NCBI RefSeq assembly: GCF_008831285.2
Contig: NC_045146.1
Coordinates: 5,840,972 to 5,904,971, forward strand
Origin: Nymphaea colorata
Lineage: Eukaryota > Streptophyta > Magnoliopsida > Nymphaeales > Nymphaeaceae
Length of the DNA: 64,000 bases
Direction of reading: 5' to 3'
Part shown: positions 47,538-59,500 of the stretch, one piece after another
Layout of the letters: each line of letters begins with the position of its first letter
How positions within the stretch are numbered: position 1 is the first letter of the stretch
Translations under genes and position numbers: made by a program
Notes under the pieces: generated by a model
Database searches by the model: none
The model's input: the letters and a program-made list of their open reading frames with translations, nothing else
Told to the model about the DNA's origin: nothing

Positions 47538-50500
47538 GTAATTTCTCTCTCTCTCTCTCTTCGTCCTGGTACTCTTTTTCTTGCGCAGGTTTATTTACTC
47601 GTTCTGTTTGTTTTGTACGGTTATGAGAGATAATTGCCGTTCGTCTGTTTGTGAGTAGTTTCCGATGAATTGAGCATTCTGATGCATCGATTTTGGGCAG
47701 CTTAAGGGCGAAGCTTCCCGAAGTTTGCTTGAAATCCCTGCAACGTTTCCTTTTCTCCTCTGAAAAGTCTGGTAGGGGCACGTAGGGACCAATGTCTCGA
47801 GCAACCAGCAGCAACAAAAAATAATACGCGATGTTATGTTCAGTTGAGGCAATAAATTTTCGTCTCTTGGATCTTCGAATTTCTCAATCCTTAGTTCTTT
47901 TGATAACTACGAGTTGCAAGTCCGCAAAGCTCCGCTCAATTTTCCAGGAGCCCTGCGTCTCGGTGCTCCATTTTCTATTTGGCTTCATTTTTTCTCCAAT
48001 TATTTGGTTCCAAATTCATCTCCGTTACCCTTAGATTCATACTTCTTTGCATGTCACAAGGAGGATTCAGCTATCCAGAATCTGCTTTCTATATCCATGC
48101 TCATTTATCTCACTTCTATTCGCCAGTTCTCCTTCCCGCTCTTCCCCTGATTCCGGTGAGGCATTTACCGAAACCCTGAAAATCGCAGCGTTGATATGTC
48201 GGAGATGCTTCCACTTACAGATTGAGCTTCAAGCATTCTTCCGATACTTCTTCTCCGCAAACTTCAAAAAAGTTCCCGCCGATCTGCGGTGTGCATGAGA
48301 ACCATTTCCAATTTTCAAAAATATATCGACTCCATGGATTCATCATACACCTTAGCTTTCCCTCAAATAGATCTCAAAAAATATCTTCTCAAGACCGACA
48401 AATTGTTATGGCAGAAAACCTTTTGACGGACAAGTTTTCCAAAGCAGCCATGTGTCCATTTTCATACAGACAAAAACTCCGTAGCTCCCATTCCGCCCCT
48501 GAAGTCAGTTGGGTGCAATGTAAAATTGTATAGATATTTTTCTGCAACTATTTTTAATGGTGCAATGGTGGTCAGCATGCCCTAGGAATGTAGCCTCACA
48601 TTTCTAAGAATTCTATTGCCAACTTTTTCTTCCTTACGAAGTCTATCTACTCACGGAAATAAACTGATCTAAGAGTAGACTTTCTAAGGTTCGAACTACG
48701 GACATCACATGTATCATTAGGAATTTGGTTGCCGCGATGTAATTGCAGGGCAACCGTCTTACGAGGACTTGGTTGGGGCCTATCTCTTTTGACTGGGACA
48801 AAGAGTATATCGAATGAATTAATCAGCGCTGTATTGGTCTTGAAAAATCAGCTTATTTGACTTGTTTTATGTCTTCTATTCAAAATAATAAATAATCTAA
48901 AATAAAAAATCTTTTTTAAACCTGTCTTTATTCAAGAGAGTTTCGGCGACGGGTGGCGGATGCGATGTAATGATCTCCACGAGCTTATGGAGATCACTAC
49001 TGTTAACAACCTGATCCTCCTCATACTCTTTGAGGAGACAGTTAGCGTTTTCCTGTTTGACTTCCGATGGGACATTTTTGCCCATGTTATGGAAGTTTTA
49101 TTCATATATATTTTTGGGGGTTCTTACCTTTTACCCATGGTAACCTTTAGATATATGGTATTAAATACCTGGGCATTAGAATGTCCTGCATTTAATTCCC
49201 GTACTCTTAAGGGGTACCACTTATTGTTTGTTGACCTGTTACTAAAACCCCATTTGTTTATAACAGTTGTTGAGATTGTACGCGCGTGCCCTACCGGATT
49301 AAATGCAACCAGCAAAAAATTTTACCCGGTATTGAAGTTCCATCTAAACAGTTTAGATGGAAATTTAATACCGGTTCTAAATTTCTAGAAGTACCCAAAA
49401 ACTCATGGCACAATCATTATTTGTTGTTAGAACTTTTCATGAAATTTGAATTAAAGTTATCGCCCTTTTCATAGCCCAAAGGTATCTTAGTCTGACATCC
49501 CAAATCGTAGTTGAGAGATCGGGGCTCGAACATTTTTCGATGCCTATCCTCGGAAGTTGTAGAATAAAATTCTGAAAAGACAATTCAAACGGATTCATAT
49601 GCAATGTCTTGTGATACATGACAAAATTTAAAACAGTCCGGATTTTGGTACTGTCACCAGAAAAAAGGGGTAATGGCGATACTGTGTTTAGGTGAGAACA
49701 GGAAACGGGAGATGTACGCTGTTCGGTAGACAAATGGGGCTCGCTCTCTGACAAGCGAAATGACAAGGAATTAAGAGTACTTCAAATAAGCCAAATCTGA
49801 GGGGCGGAATGGCAAGAATATGTCGAAAGAGCTATTTATAAAGACGAAAGATATAAAATCTTCAGAATGTTCATTTCTTTTTCAGAAATGATCAAACTGC
49901 CAGCATTTCTCTTTGCTGCACGTGTGGGTTCACTAGGGCGGAACACCCCCGCAATCAGCGCAATAGTTCAGGCGCTTGATATGAAAGCTGCGTATCTTGT
50001 GTATTAATGTAAATAAAATAGGCCCAAGTTTAGTTCTCGCTTTTTTGGGTTTTGTTATGAAGTCTTAAATTTAGCATTATTTCAGCCTTCCGGGTTCGCA
50101 TTGATTTAAATTCTCCAACACATACACATTTCATGGAAGTAGAGTCAAATATAATGATGTTAGAATTGGATTTAGGATTTTAAATTAGAATGTCGCTCAG
50201 GTATGGGTTTGGTTGAATTCAATATTTCATTCTTCTAAGTTGGTATGTAATTTAAGCTCGCTCGGAATATGATATTTTCAATTTTCAGCAGTGTAACAAA
50301 AAAAAGGGGGCAATATGTCTCATATTATTCGAAAGTCCATAGTCACAGAAAATGCATTTTTTTTGAAAAAAATGCGAAAAAATGTGATAAATTTAATGAC
50401 AGTTTAAAACTTAAAAAACATGTTTTTTTTAATGTTAAAAACGAAAAAAACATGTTTTTTACATTTTTTCACTTTTTTTTATTTTTAATGCCAAACAGTT

Positions 50501-53500
50501 TTTTGTTTCATTTTATATTTTTTATTTGTTGAAAATCTACTTTTCTTTATGTTCTTTATTGATGTTTGTGTTATTAGTTTCCCACTTATTTTATTTTTCT
50601 AGTATTTTTAGTTTTTTAAAAATTTGCCCTATTTTTTTCATTTATTTTTTATTTTTTTCAAGTTTGCTGTATTATACCCAAAAAAAACCTCACCGTTTTT
50701 CTGTAACTATATTCCAAAGTCTAGGTGGATTACACGTTGATCAGGTGACTTTCAGATTGAGAACATATGCCTGATCCATAGCGTCCTGTGTGATTTTCAC
50801 CTCAAATAAGTCAAATTTGGATATCTATCTCCACCAATATCATCTCATTCGAATAATATCTCCCTGGCTCGAGGCTTTTGTACAATTTCCGCCTGAATTT
50901 GTCCAACTATTCATTAAGAGGACGTTTGATGCCCTGAAAGCTTTCTTATGGTGTCATCCTCCTGATTAATTTTTCAGGTTTTTAGTCGGATTTTCTTTGA
51001 AAATCCAAAACGACAATTCGTTTAAAATGCAGAGATTATCCGCAAATCACTTCTTCCATGTTTGATGGCCCTTCCTCCGTGTTATATAGAGCTCAACTAA
51101 AGTAAAACTTCTTCAAAGGCATAAAACGCACACGAATACCGCTAATCCATTGTTTCGTCTTTTTTACTTTTATCAATTATCCCTGAGTTTATTCTTATGA
51201 ATATCCATGCGCATACGGGTTATAGAATGCGTATTCTATGGGTTCAGATGGTTCTTAAATATTATATAATTTTTTTTTCTTTCAAAATATTCATGAGCAG
51301 TGGTTTGTTTATCACTTATGACGTTTTTAACTTAATGTCAACGTGATTTATTTATCGCTACTTAATCTGACAAAGCATCTTTTGATTCAAATTGGTTTTG
51401 TAATAAGTTATGATTTTTTATCATAACTTATTTCTGACAAAGCATCTTTTGATTTTTTTTTTTAATTCCGATTGGAAGTGATTATATTTTATCATCAAAT
51501 TGTTTGGCCTTATCAAAGCAGTTGACTTTTGTGAGGCTAAAAAATTACAAATCTGAATGATGATTGACTTTATGTCTTTTTTACTAAATTATTCAGTAAA
51601 TAAATCTACAAATGTAGGTGACAAAAAAAATCAATTTCTCTATTTTATGCTGCTTTGTTTTCTCTCTAATTCAAAAATATTTGTTCTAGGTTTGGACAAA
51701 TTGATGAATGGCACGCACCTTTCCATCTTAAAAGTATCTTGTTTTGAAAAATAAATGACAAACGAAAATTGTGATATAATAGCATTTAATCATTTAACCA
51801 ATTTGATTGAATGATATAAAATGCTTTGGATATATTATAGCTTTTTTTATAATTTTTCAAATACGAATGCCAAAGAGTATGAGGTTTCTGAGTAGGAATT
51901 ATGAGCGAATGGCAAAATATCGCTTGCAAATCAACTTTGGAAATCATATTGTTAGTTTTCGTTTATTTTTATTGCAAAAGGTGCGAACTTGTGAATCATA
52001 GAAGGACTTAGCATAATTCTTCATTATATATATGACCTCTTAATGTTGTCAATGAAATGTGAACATCCTAACGTGTTCATAAACAGTAATATAATGTAAA
52101 TCATGTTTTGATTCGATTTATTTTTGTAAGAAAAAAAACATTGATTTTTCTACCATCAAAATTTTGATGCTCTAAAAGCCTTTCATTTTCTGATTATTAA
52201 AAAAGCATGATTAAAATAAAAAAAAACAACAAACTTAATTCATGTTCCTCATCGGATTGCTCTTAAGATCACACCCATCTGGATTGATTGCATAAAAAAT
52301 ATTTTAATAATTATTTTTAGTAGGTCCAGTTTTTGTCTGTTACATACGTGGTCTGATATTTACCAAATTCTCTCTCTACCCTTGTGTATGTGTATATGTT
52401 CAGATTTGGGTCCTTTAATTTTGTCAATGTCTTAACTAAATAAAATCTATGAAACCGTTATTTATGAAATTAGAAAATCATAATTAGCATTTAGCATTGA
52501 ACATGTAATTTTAATACATTACAAGAACATCTTATTTCTTTTAAAAATTAGAAATTTTATCGTAATCAATCTCATTTGGTAAATTCAGTTTAGGATGTCC
52601 ATTGTATGTTTGTTTTGTTTTGTTTTTTTTAATGAAGGAATTGAAGTTGTTAGGGAGCAGAATGCAAGCTACCATAATACCGGAAGCCCGAGCGTGAGCC
52701 TGGTGTAGGAGTGGGTTGGCTTATGATGGTTGGTATTAGAGTCCATTCACCATTTGAACTTGGGATATTACTACGTCATGTTTGGTGGTATCATTAATTC
52801 TCGGACTTGGGGGGCCCAAACACACGAATACATGTACCTTAAAGAGAGGGGAGAAGGGTGGGAGGGAAGGAGATGAATAGATGTGATTATTTAGTCCTAT
52901 ATTGAAAATTAAGTGGAATATTCGATGACATATCAAAGGACTAACTAAGTCGTAGAATATCCAGCTTCTTAGCCCTTTTGGAGGAGAAACTGAAGCTACC
53001 AGAAGCAGGTTTGAATCTGCTACACCGTAAGTCTGAGCTTGCCAACTAAGCATGGCAGAGAGCCTGATTGTTAAGCATGGCAGAGAGCCTGATTGTTACA
53101 TTTGGTATAAGAGCTAGTTCAACCCTCAGAATTAGGGTCCTGTACCCACATACATGTATGCTGTCTTATATCACGTACCAAGAGGAATCTTTGAGGACAT
53201 ATAAAAGACTTCCTCATATAAAAGACTAGCTAAGTGATAGAATGTTTTGGTTTATAACATTTTTATGAGAATAACCGAAGTTGCTAAAGAGTGGGTTGAG
53301 ATATGCTGGACTAGAAACAGGAGCCCCATGTGGTAGGAGGCACATTTGTGGGGTTTTACACGTATAGATGCATGTGCTTAAAAAGAGGTGAAGATGTGAG
53401 AGTTTAGTCATGTATATGAAAATTGAGAGAAATCTTCGGAAACATATGTATCTGATTAAACGATAGATTGTCCAGGTTTATAGTCATTTTGGTTTCTCGT

Positions 53501-56500
53501 TTTCTTTTTGGAGAAAAAATCAAAGCTGTTGTGAGATGGATTGAGATTCTCAAACCTGAACCTGGTGAGCCTGGTGTGGAAGTGCGCTGGGACATGATAA
53601 AGAAAGCCAGTCGAATCATAGACTGGTAAACAAAAATTTGATATATCTTGATCATGTATGTTTTTAACCCCGGTAGGTGTGGTGATGTTTCTTTTTGTGT
53701 TTTTTCCGTTAAATTGGATATCATTTCCTAACAAGGTGAGCTGGTGGAGCCCATTTCTTGCCGAGCAAGGTTCCTAACTTCCTAGTCATCAAAATGAGCG
53801 TACGTCGTTGGAATTATTGGTTTTAAATCTTGAATTTGGTGGTACTGTAAAGTTACTAATTTTTTTCTACCGAGTAAGATATTTTTTTTATTTTTGGTCT
53901 GTTCATCTATTAGGCCCCGACACATGTCCGGGCTTCAATGTGCTCTCAATATATGTGTGTATGTGTGTGCCCGTGCGTACCTGTGCAAAAGTTTGAGGAT
54001 AACGAAGGTTATGCTAGATATTTATGGCAAGTCTTTGTTGGGCTCACGACTAATTTTTTATGCCAAAAGGGTTGTTTCTTAGAGCATGACTCGTTGATAA
54101 CTAAAATTTTTTATGATTGTGACTTCTGAAAATAAAAGGTCACAGTATTTTGGGGGGCTTGTAAAATATGAGAATTATAAAATACGACAAGTCATAAGAT
54201 CCGTTGCTAGCAGTCTATTGATTGTATTGACCTATAGCTTACAATATCAGGCATATAAGTAAAAAAAAAAGTATTTCTACTTTACATTTGATTTGACATG
54301 ATATTTTTAGTTTTTGGTGAAAGATTCTAACCATTTTGTGATTGAGACTGCATATTGGTTGTGATGCTATATATTCTCACATTGTCACGAGTTCTCTTAC
54401 TCGAAGACCTGTTTGATGTTTCGATGGTGCACTTGCGTAAAATCAACGCTGACAAACAAAGACGTTTTCCTTGAGTTTTTTGCGGAACCATATGCGACTG
54501 CGGATTCTAAAATGGAGATGGAGATATAAGGTCGATCATTAATTCTGAATGGAAGATATGTAGGTAGGAGATGAGGTAACCAGGCTTGTCAAAACTGTGT
54601 TATGAGGGTACATTTGATGTACTGGTGGAACTAGAAATTCTTTTTTCATGAGACACTAAACATATAGTTAACAAAATTTTAATTAGTCTTAAGACATAGG
54701 ACAGTGACTTGGGTCTTGTGGGGCTGTCTTGTATAACTGGACACACTAATTTAGGCTTTTCAACCACTAATTAATAATTAATCTTTCATATACGCTCCAT
54801 GGAGCCCCCACCTATGTACGCCCTTGATGTGATGTGAAGAGGGGCAATGAAAGAATTGAAAATAACTAAGCCACACGTTTTCAGTTGAGAAATTTTATAA
54901 ATAAACAAAAAGTCATTAATTAGTTTTAAGGGGCATAGCATAGTTGGTCGGCTAAAGGATTGCACAAATGATTCATCATCAGTTTGGTTTTCTTGTAGGT
55001 ATAACTTTTTTGGACTAAAAATAATGTATGTGCGATACTTGAGTTGAATGATATACCATAAACCACTTAAGTTTTAAACCAAAACAGCTCTAGACCCTAA
55101 AGACGGGGAAAAGGGAAGAGCTCTGCCTCTTAGATACCCCAAATGAAATGTTGAAACTTTTTCTCACCGATTCAAACTTTGAAACCCCTAAATAAAAACC
55201 ATTAATTGCGGAAAGAAAAGTTGTTGGAGCTTTCCCTCACTGACACCAAACCTTATTTTAAAGAACAATATTTTAAAGAACAATTTTCTTTAGCTTGACA
55301 CTATAAGGGGTTGATAAGAACGTTTAGGGCTATTAAATTCCATAACGACAAGCACTTTATAAGAAAATAGGGCGCGGTTGAGAGGGAAGTTAATTGTAGA
55401 ATTAAGTATTCCAAATTGTTCTTGAAGGACTTTAGAAGAAAACAGGGCTAAGTTTTATTTTTTATCCTAAAAATCACGCGTAAGGACTTACGGAGTAGGT
55501 TAAAGGAAATAAATTTTGAATAACGCAAACTGGTCACACCGACGGTTGACCACCGACGGGCTGAGGGTTTTGGTAATCTATTATCCGTGGGCATCGGGTC
55601 AAGCTGGGCTGGGCCCAAGACCGATTTTAAGTGGTCGACGAAGTTGGGCCTGCCCAGTTCAATTTCTTCACGGGCCGATTGAATGTTTGAAAGCCCGCCA
55701 AGTAATAAAATAATAAATTTATTTCAAGTCAAAAGTAGGGCGACTGAATTTGTCCTTTTCCTAAAAGTCAGGACTTGATTTGGAAATTTCTGGTTCCATC
55801 TTATCGTCCTCCACACTCCTGTTTGTCCTTGTCGAGATTCCTGGTTTTCCCTCTCGTTGTACATGTGGTCCCTTTGGACAATGACTTCACGAATAAGGAA
55901 ATCAGAGGCGCTGACGATGACCCGTTGGGGTTAAAAACGAATGTTTTGGGTAACCCTGGGGGCCTTTTTAATTTGGAAAAATTGATGCTCCAAGCCAGCT
56001 CGTTCGTTGAGATTTACTAGTTTTCTAACTTTTGTTGGCTTCAAGTCCCTAATCAATTGGAATTCGGCTGTTTTGATTCCATCACTTGTTTCAGCAAAAT
56101 CATTTAGAAAGTACACGCATTATTTTTCTAGGAAACAATTAATTTTTTTTTTGTTGCAGTTAAAATTGCTACGGTTTCAACATTATAAAAAACTAGACTT
56201 TTTTAGCCAGCAACAACTAGTCTCCTTCACCCGGTCCTTCACGGTTTTTGAGCCGCATTTTCCGTGGTGCAAAATCTTTGCTTTCAGAGTGCTTACACCT
56301 TTTTCCAACGGAATTTGGTATCCGATTCTTTTGAATTATAAGCACAGTCGTCACCTTTATGCTTGTTATTTTAAACGAAGTTGATGGTTTGGGTCTTATA
56401 GCGACCCTTATTATCAGTTTCTTTTCTTTCTTTGAGACGTATTTTATCATACTTCTCAATTTGAGAGTTGAACCCCCCATTTTTTCCTCCATCTGACGCC

Positions 56501-59500
56501 CCCCACTATGTTTCAACTTGAGTACTTGAGTATTGATGTTTTCCTCTTTTGCAACATATGTAGTTGGTGTCATGAAAACTTAATAGAAACTAAAATTGAT
56601 TTTGCAACATATGTAGTTGGTGCCATGAAAACTTAATAGAAACTACAATTGATGGTTTGGCTCTTATAGGGATTTTTTTCATCATTTTTTTTTTCTTTTT
56701 AGAAAGAGTATTTTAAAGAGTATTTTATTACACTTCTCAACTTGAGAGTTGAACCCCTCACTCTTTCCTCCATCTCCTGACAGTACAAGACATGTTTTTT
56801 GTGTCTAAGGGTAATGCCCCACTATGCTTCAACTTGAATATTGATTCTCTCCTCTTTTGAACATACGAAGGAGTTGATACCATGAAAACTCAATAAAAAT
56901 GAGAACTCAATAAAAACTGTCAATTTACAGTCTGCGAGGGGATATTTTTCCTTTTTTACAAATTCATATCGTGTCCACAGTGTACAAAACTGGGATTTTT
57001 ATAAAATTCGAGTCCATTTAAATGTTCCAATATATTCTTGCTATGTCTAACAAGACGGATCCAAAAGTTTGTGTCAAGGTTTTAAGATTATTCTATCCTG
57101 ATCCATATGGACAAAATTTTGATAAAAGATGAAAATGTATTATTTCAAAATATAATGGCACAAATTTGGGTGCGATCAATTGATGCGTACCCTTCCTATC
57201 GTATTATTTTTCTTATTCATACTACTTAGCTGTATGAGTACCGGCCATCAGCCAACACTCATATGCCCATATGGCCTATTTTTTCTTTTCTCTATTAAAA
57301 AAGTAGTGTTAGATTTTTAAATTGATTTAAAAAAGAAAAACAAATGCAGGACTGTATTGGTCGGCGTCATGTCGGCACTGCGACTTCAGTGATTGCATAT
57401 CTGTTATTGTATTACTTTTCGACAAGTATGTTTTCTTTAAATGTTGAACTAGAATGTCTTATGCAAATCTGATAAATGATAATTCATAGATGAAGATAAT
57501 CCATCTTTTTTTTTTTAATTTGAACGTTGTCATAAAAACAAAGAACTTTGAATCGTTCAATCATTAATCTCTGTAGCATTCTGTTTTCACGCATCGAAAT
57601 AAATTGATTTTGAAATTGGTTTTTATATCTGGAGCCTTTCAAACCGTATTTGTACAGCTACTACTTAAAAAAAATTAAAAAATTTGCCTTTACTGTACAA
57701 CGATGTAGACTAAATGGACATCGAGCCTTTCAATTATCCTCCATGAAATGAGTGGTAATCTTTTACTTGTTTCATTTCCTTTATTCCAGCACTTTTCTTT
57801 TGGATTACCTTTTGCCTTTATTCCTTCACTGTGATGAATCCTGCGGTGTCCCTCGCACTAGTAGTGTCGGCATCTACCATTTGGTCGACCCTTCATCGCA
57901 CAAAGCATTGGCTGGAGGAGCAGCAAAAATTCGCCTCTTCTGCATAATGAACTTCTCGAATGATTTGCAACAATCCTTGACGGTCTTCTAATTACAATCG
58001 TGCAAAATGTTACTCAGATATTCTCGATTGAAAACTTTCAGCTTGGGTGCATTTATGAGTTCGTCAAAAAGCTAAACCACGCCCTCCGGTTTTTGTTGAC
58101 TAATGTTGGTGCTCATCAATTTTGGACAAAATATCTTTCCAAAGCAGCAATCTTTGTCGGTAGTAATCTCTGTCGGTCGAGCCAGTGGTTGGATGTATAA
58201 AGTAATCGCAAAAACATTGTAACGTTATTCTAAGCTAAGGCTAAAAAAGAAGCAGAAAACAATTAAGAAAAAAGTAAAATAATAAGAAAAAAAAATACGC
58301 TTTCTATGATTTCATACATTGGTATAGCAATGAACATTTCGTTTGTTTGACGTACAGAACACATAAAGCCATAACCCATTTAGCAAAAAACTTGAATTCT
58401 TATGTACGTCATGAAACAAATTTGTTCAATACAAATGAAATGAAAATATGATCAGTTATTAACTTCATCTTCATTTCCGTCCTCTCCCTGCAATTAATGA
58501 TTCTCTCTGACGTACATAGGCTCTTGATCATCACCTTCATTTAAACCTTTGATGTTGAACCTTTACGATCTTTCTTCTGATATATGGTGGATGTTCCTTT
58601 TCAGTCCATGCCAGCACATCAACGTACTTTAAAATAAACTTGCTCTATGTTTTTTTTTTTTTGGTTGAAATTATTTTTTAATTACTTGTTATGAAATGAA
58701 TAAAAAATTATTAACATATATTATAAACTAAGCGTATATTAGCTTATTATGTTTGTTTCAATTGCGTATTATATAAAACGCAGAAAGTTCATCAACTACA
58801 TATGTCCAGAAGTGCTCGCTAGATTACCAGAGATCTAAGAGCAGCGATGGCAGTTACTATCACCAGGCTAAAACGGTACGAAAGCTCTTTTGTGTCGCAT
58901 AATGACCAAACAGGGAAACTCGAGTCTCACAAGGAGTGCACAAGCTGAACATGGGAAGGCAAGTTCCCAAAAAATCTTGCTGCATGTCCGGGAGGCCGGA
59001 AGGGCTGCGGGAGCCGTGGCTCTCATTCCGCGGTTAGGGTTCAATCATATTGGCTGCAGTTTTTCAGTGGAAGTCGCACCTGTATGTATTTATGAAGTTG
59101 GGAAAAACTATTCCTACAATTTTGATGGTTCCGGTCCAGCTTTTCAACTTAGAAAAAAAGCTTCTCCCTTCTACAGCTTGGAGGTTTTCATTTAGGTTAT
59201 GGAGAGAGAGTGGGTATTGAGCGGATCCCAGCCTCATGTAACAGTTTGGGCTTAAACTCAGCTGACTTGAATCCAAGAAACTGCATCACCTTGGCATCTT
59301 AGGATTCCGATCATAGGCCCATCTGTATATTCCAAAAGAAAATGATGCTCAGTTATTGAAAGGTTCCAAAAATCCTACTTCCTTCAGATTTGTGGTGAGA
59401 GGTTCAGCCGTGCTGGACCACTGCCATCGATGAGCGATCTCACCTTCTGCTATCAAAGTGTAATTTATCCGAGTGGACGCCGCCTCTCTCAGATACATCT

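Noticed and set aside
47124-47852. Minus-strand open frames near the ACA start
   Set aside because: They overlap exon 1 and the leader antisense, with Glu/Arg runs from the CT repeat; no conserved wording.
48897-49085. Minus-strand 62-codon frame with protein-like wording (KEYEEDQVVNSSDL)
   Set aside because: No family recognised, no flanking exons or splice borders, and it lies inside ACA intron 1; too little to call a gene.
58890-59195. 101-codon plus-strand frame in ACA intron 1 considered as a nested gene
   Set aside because: No recognisable domain, no leader or tail signals, and a length expected by chance in a less AT-rich stretch.
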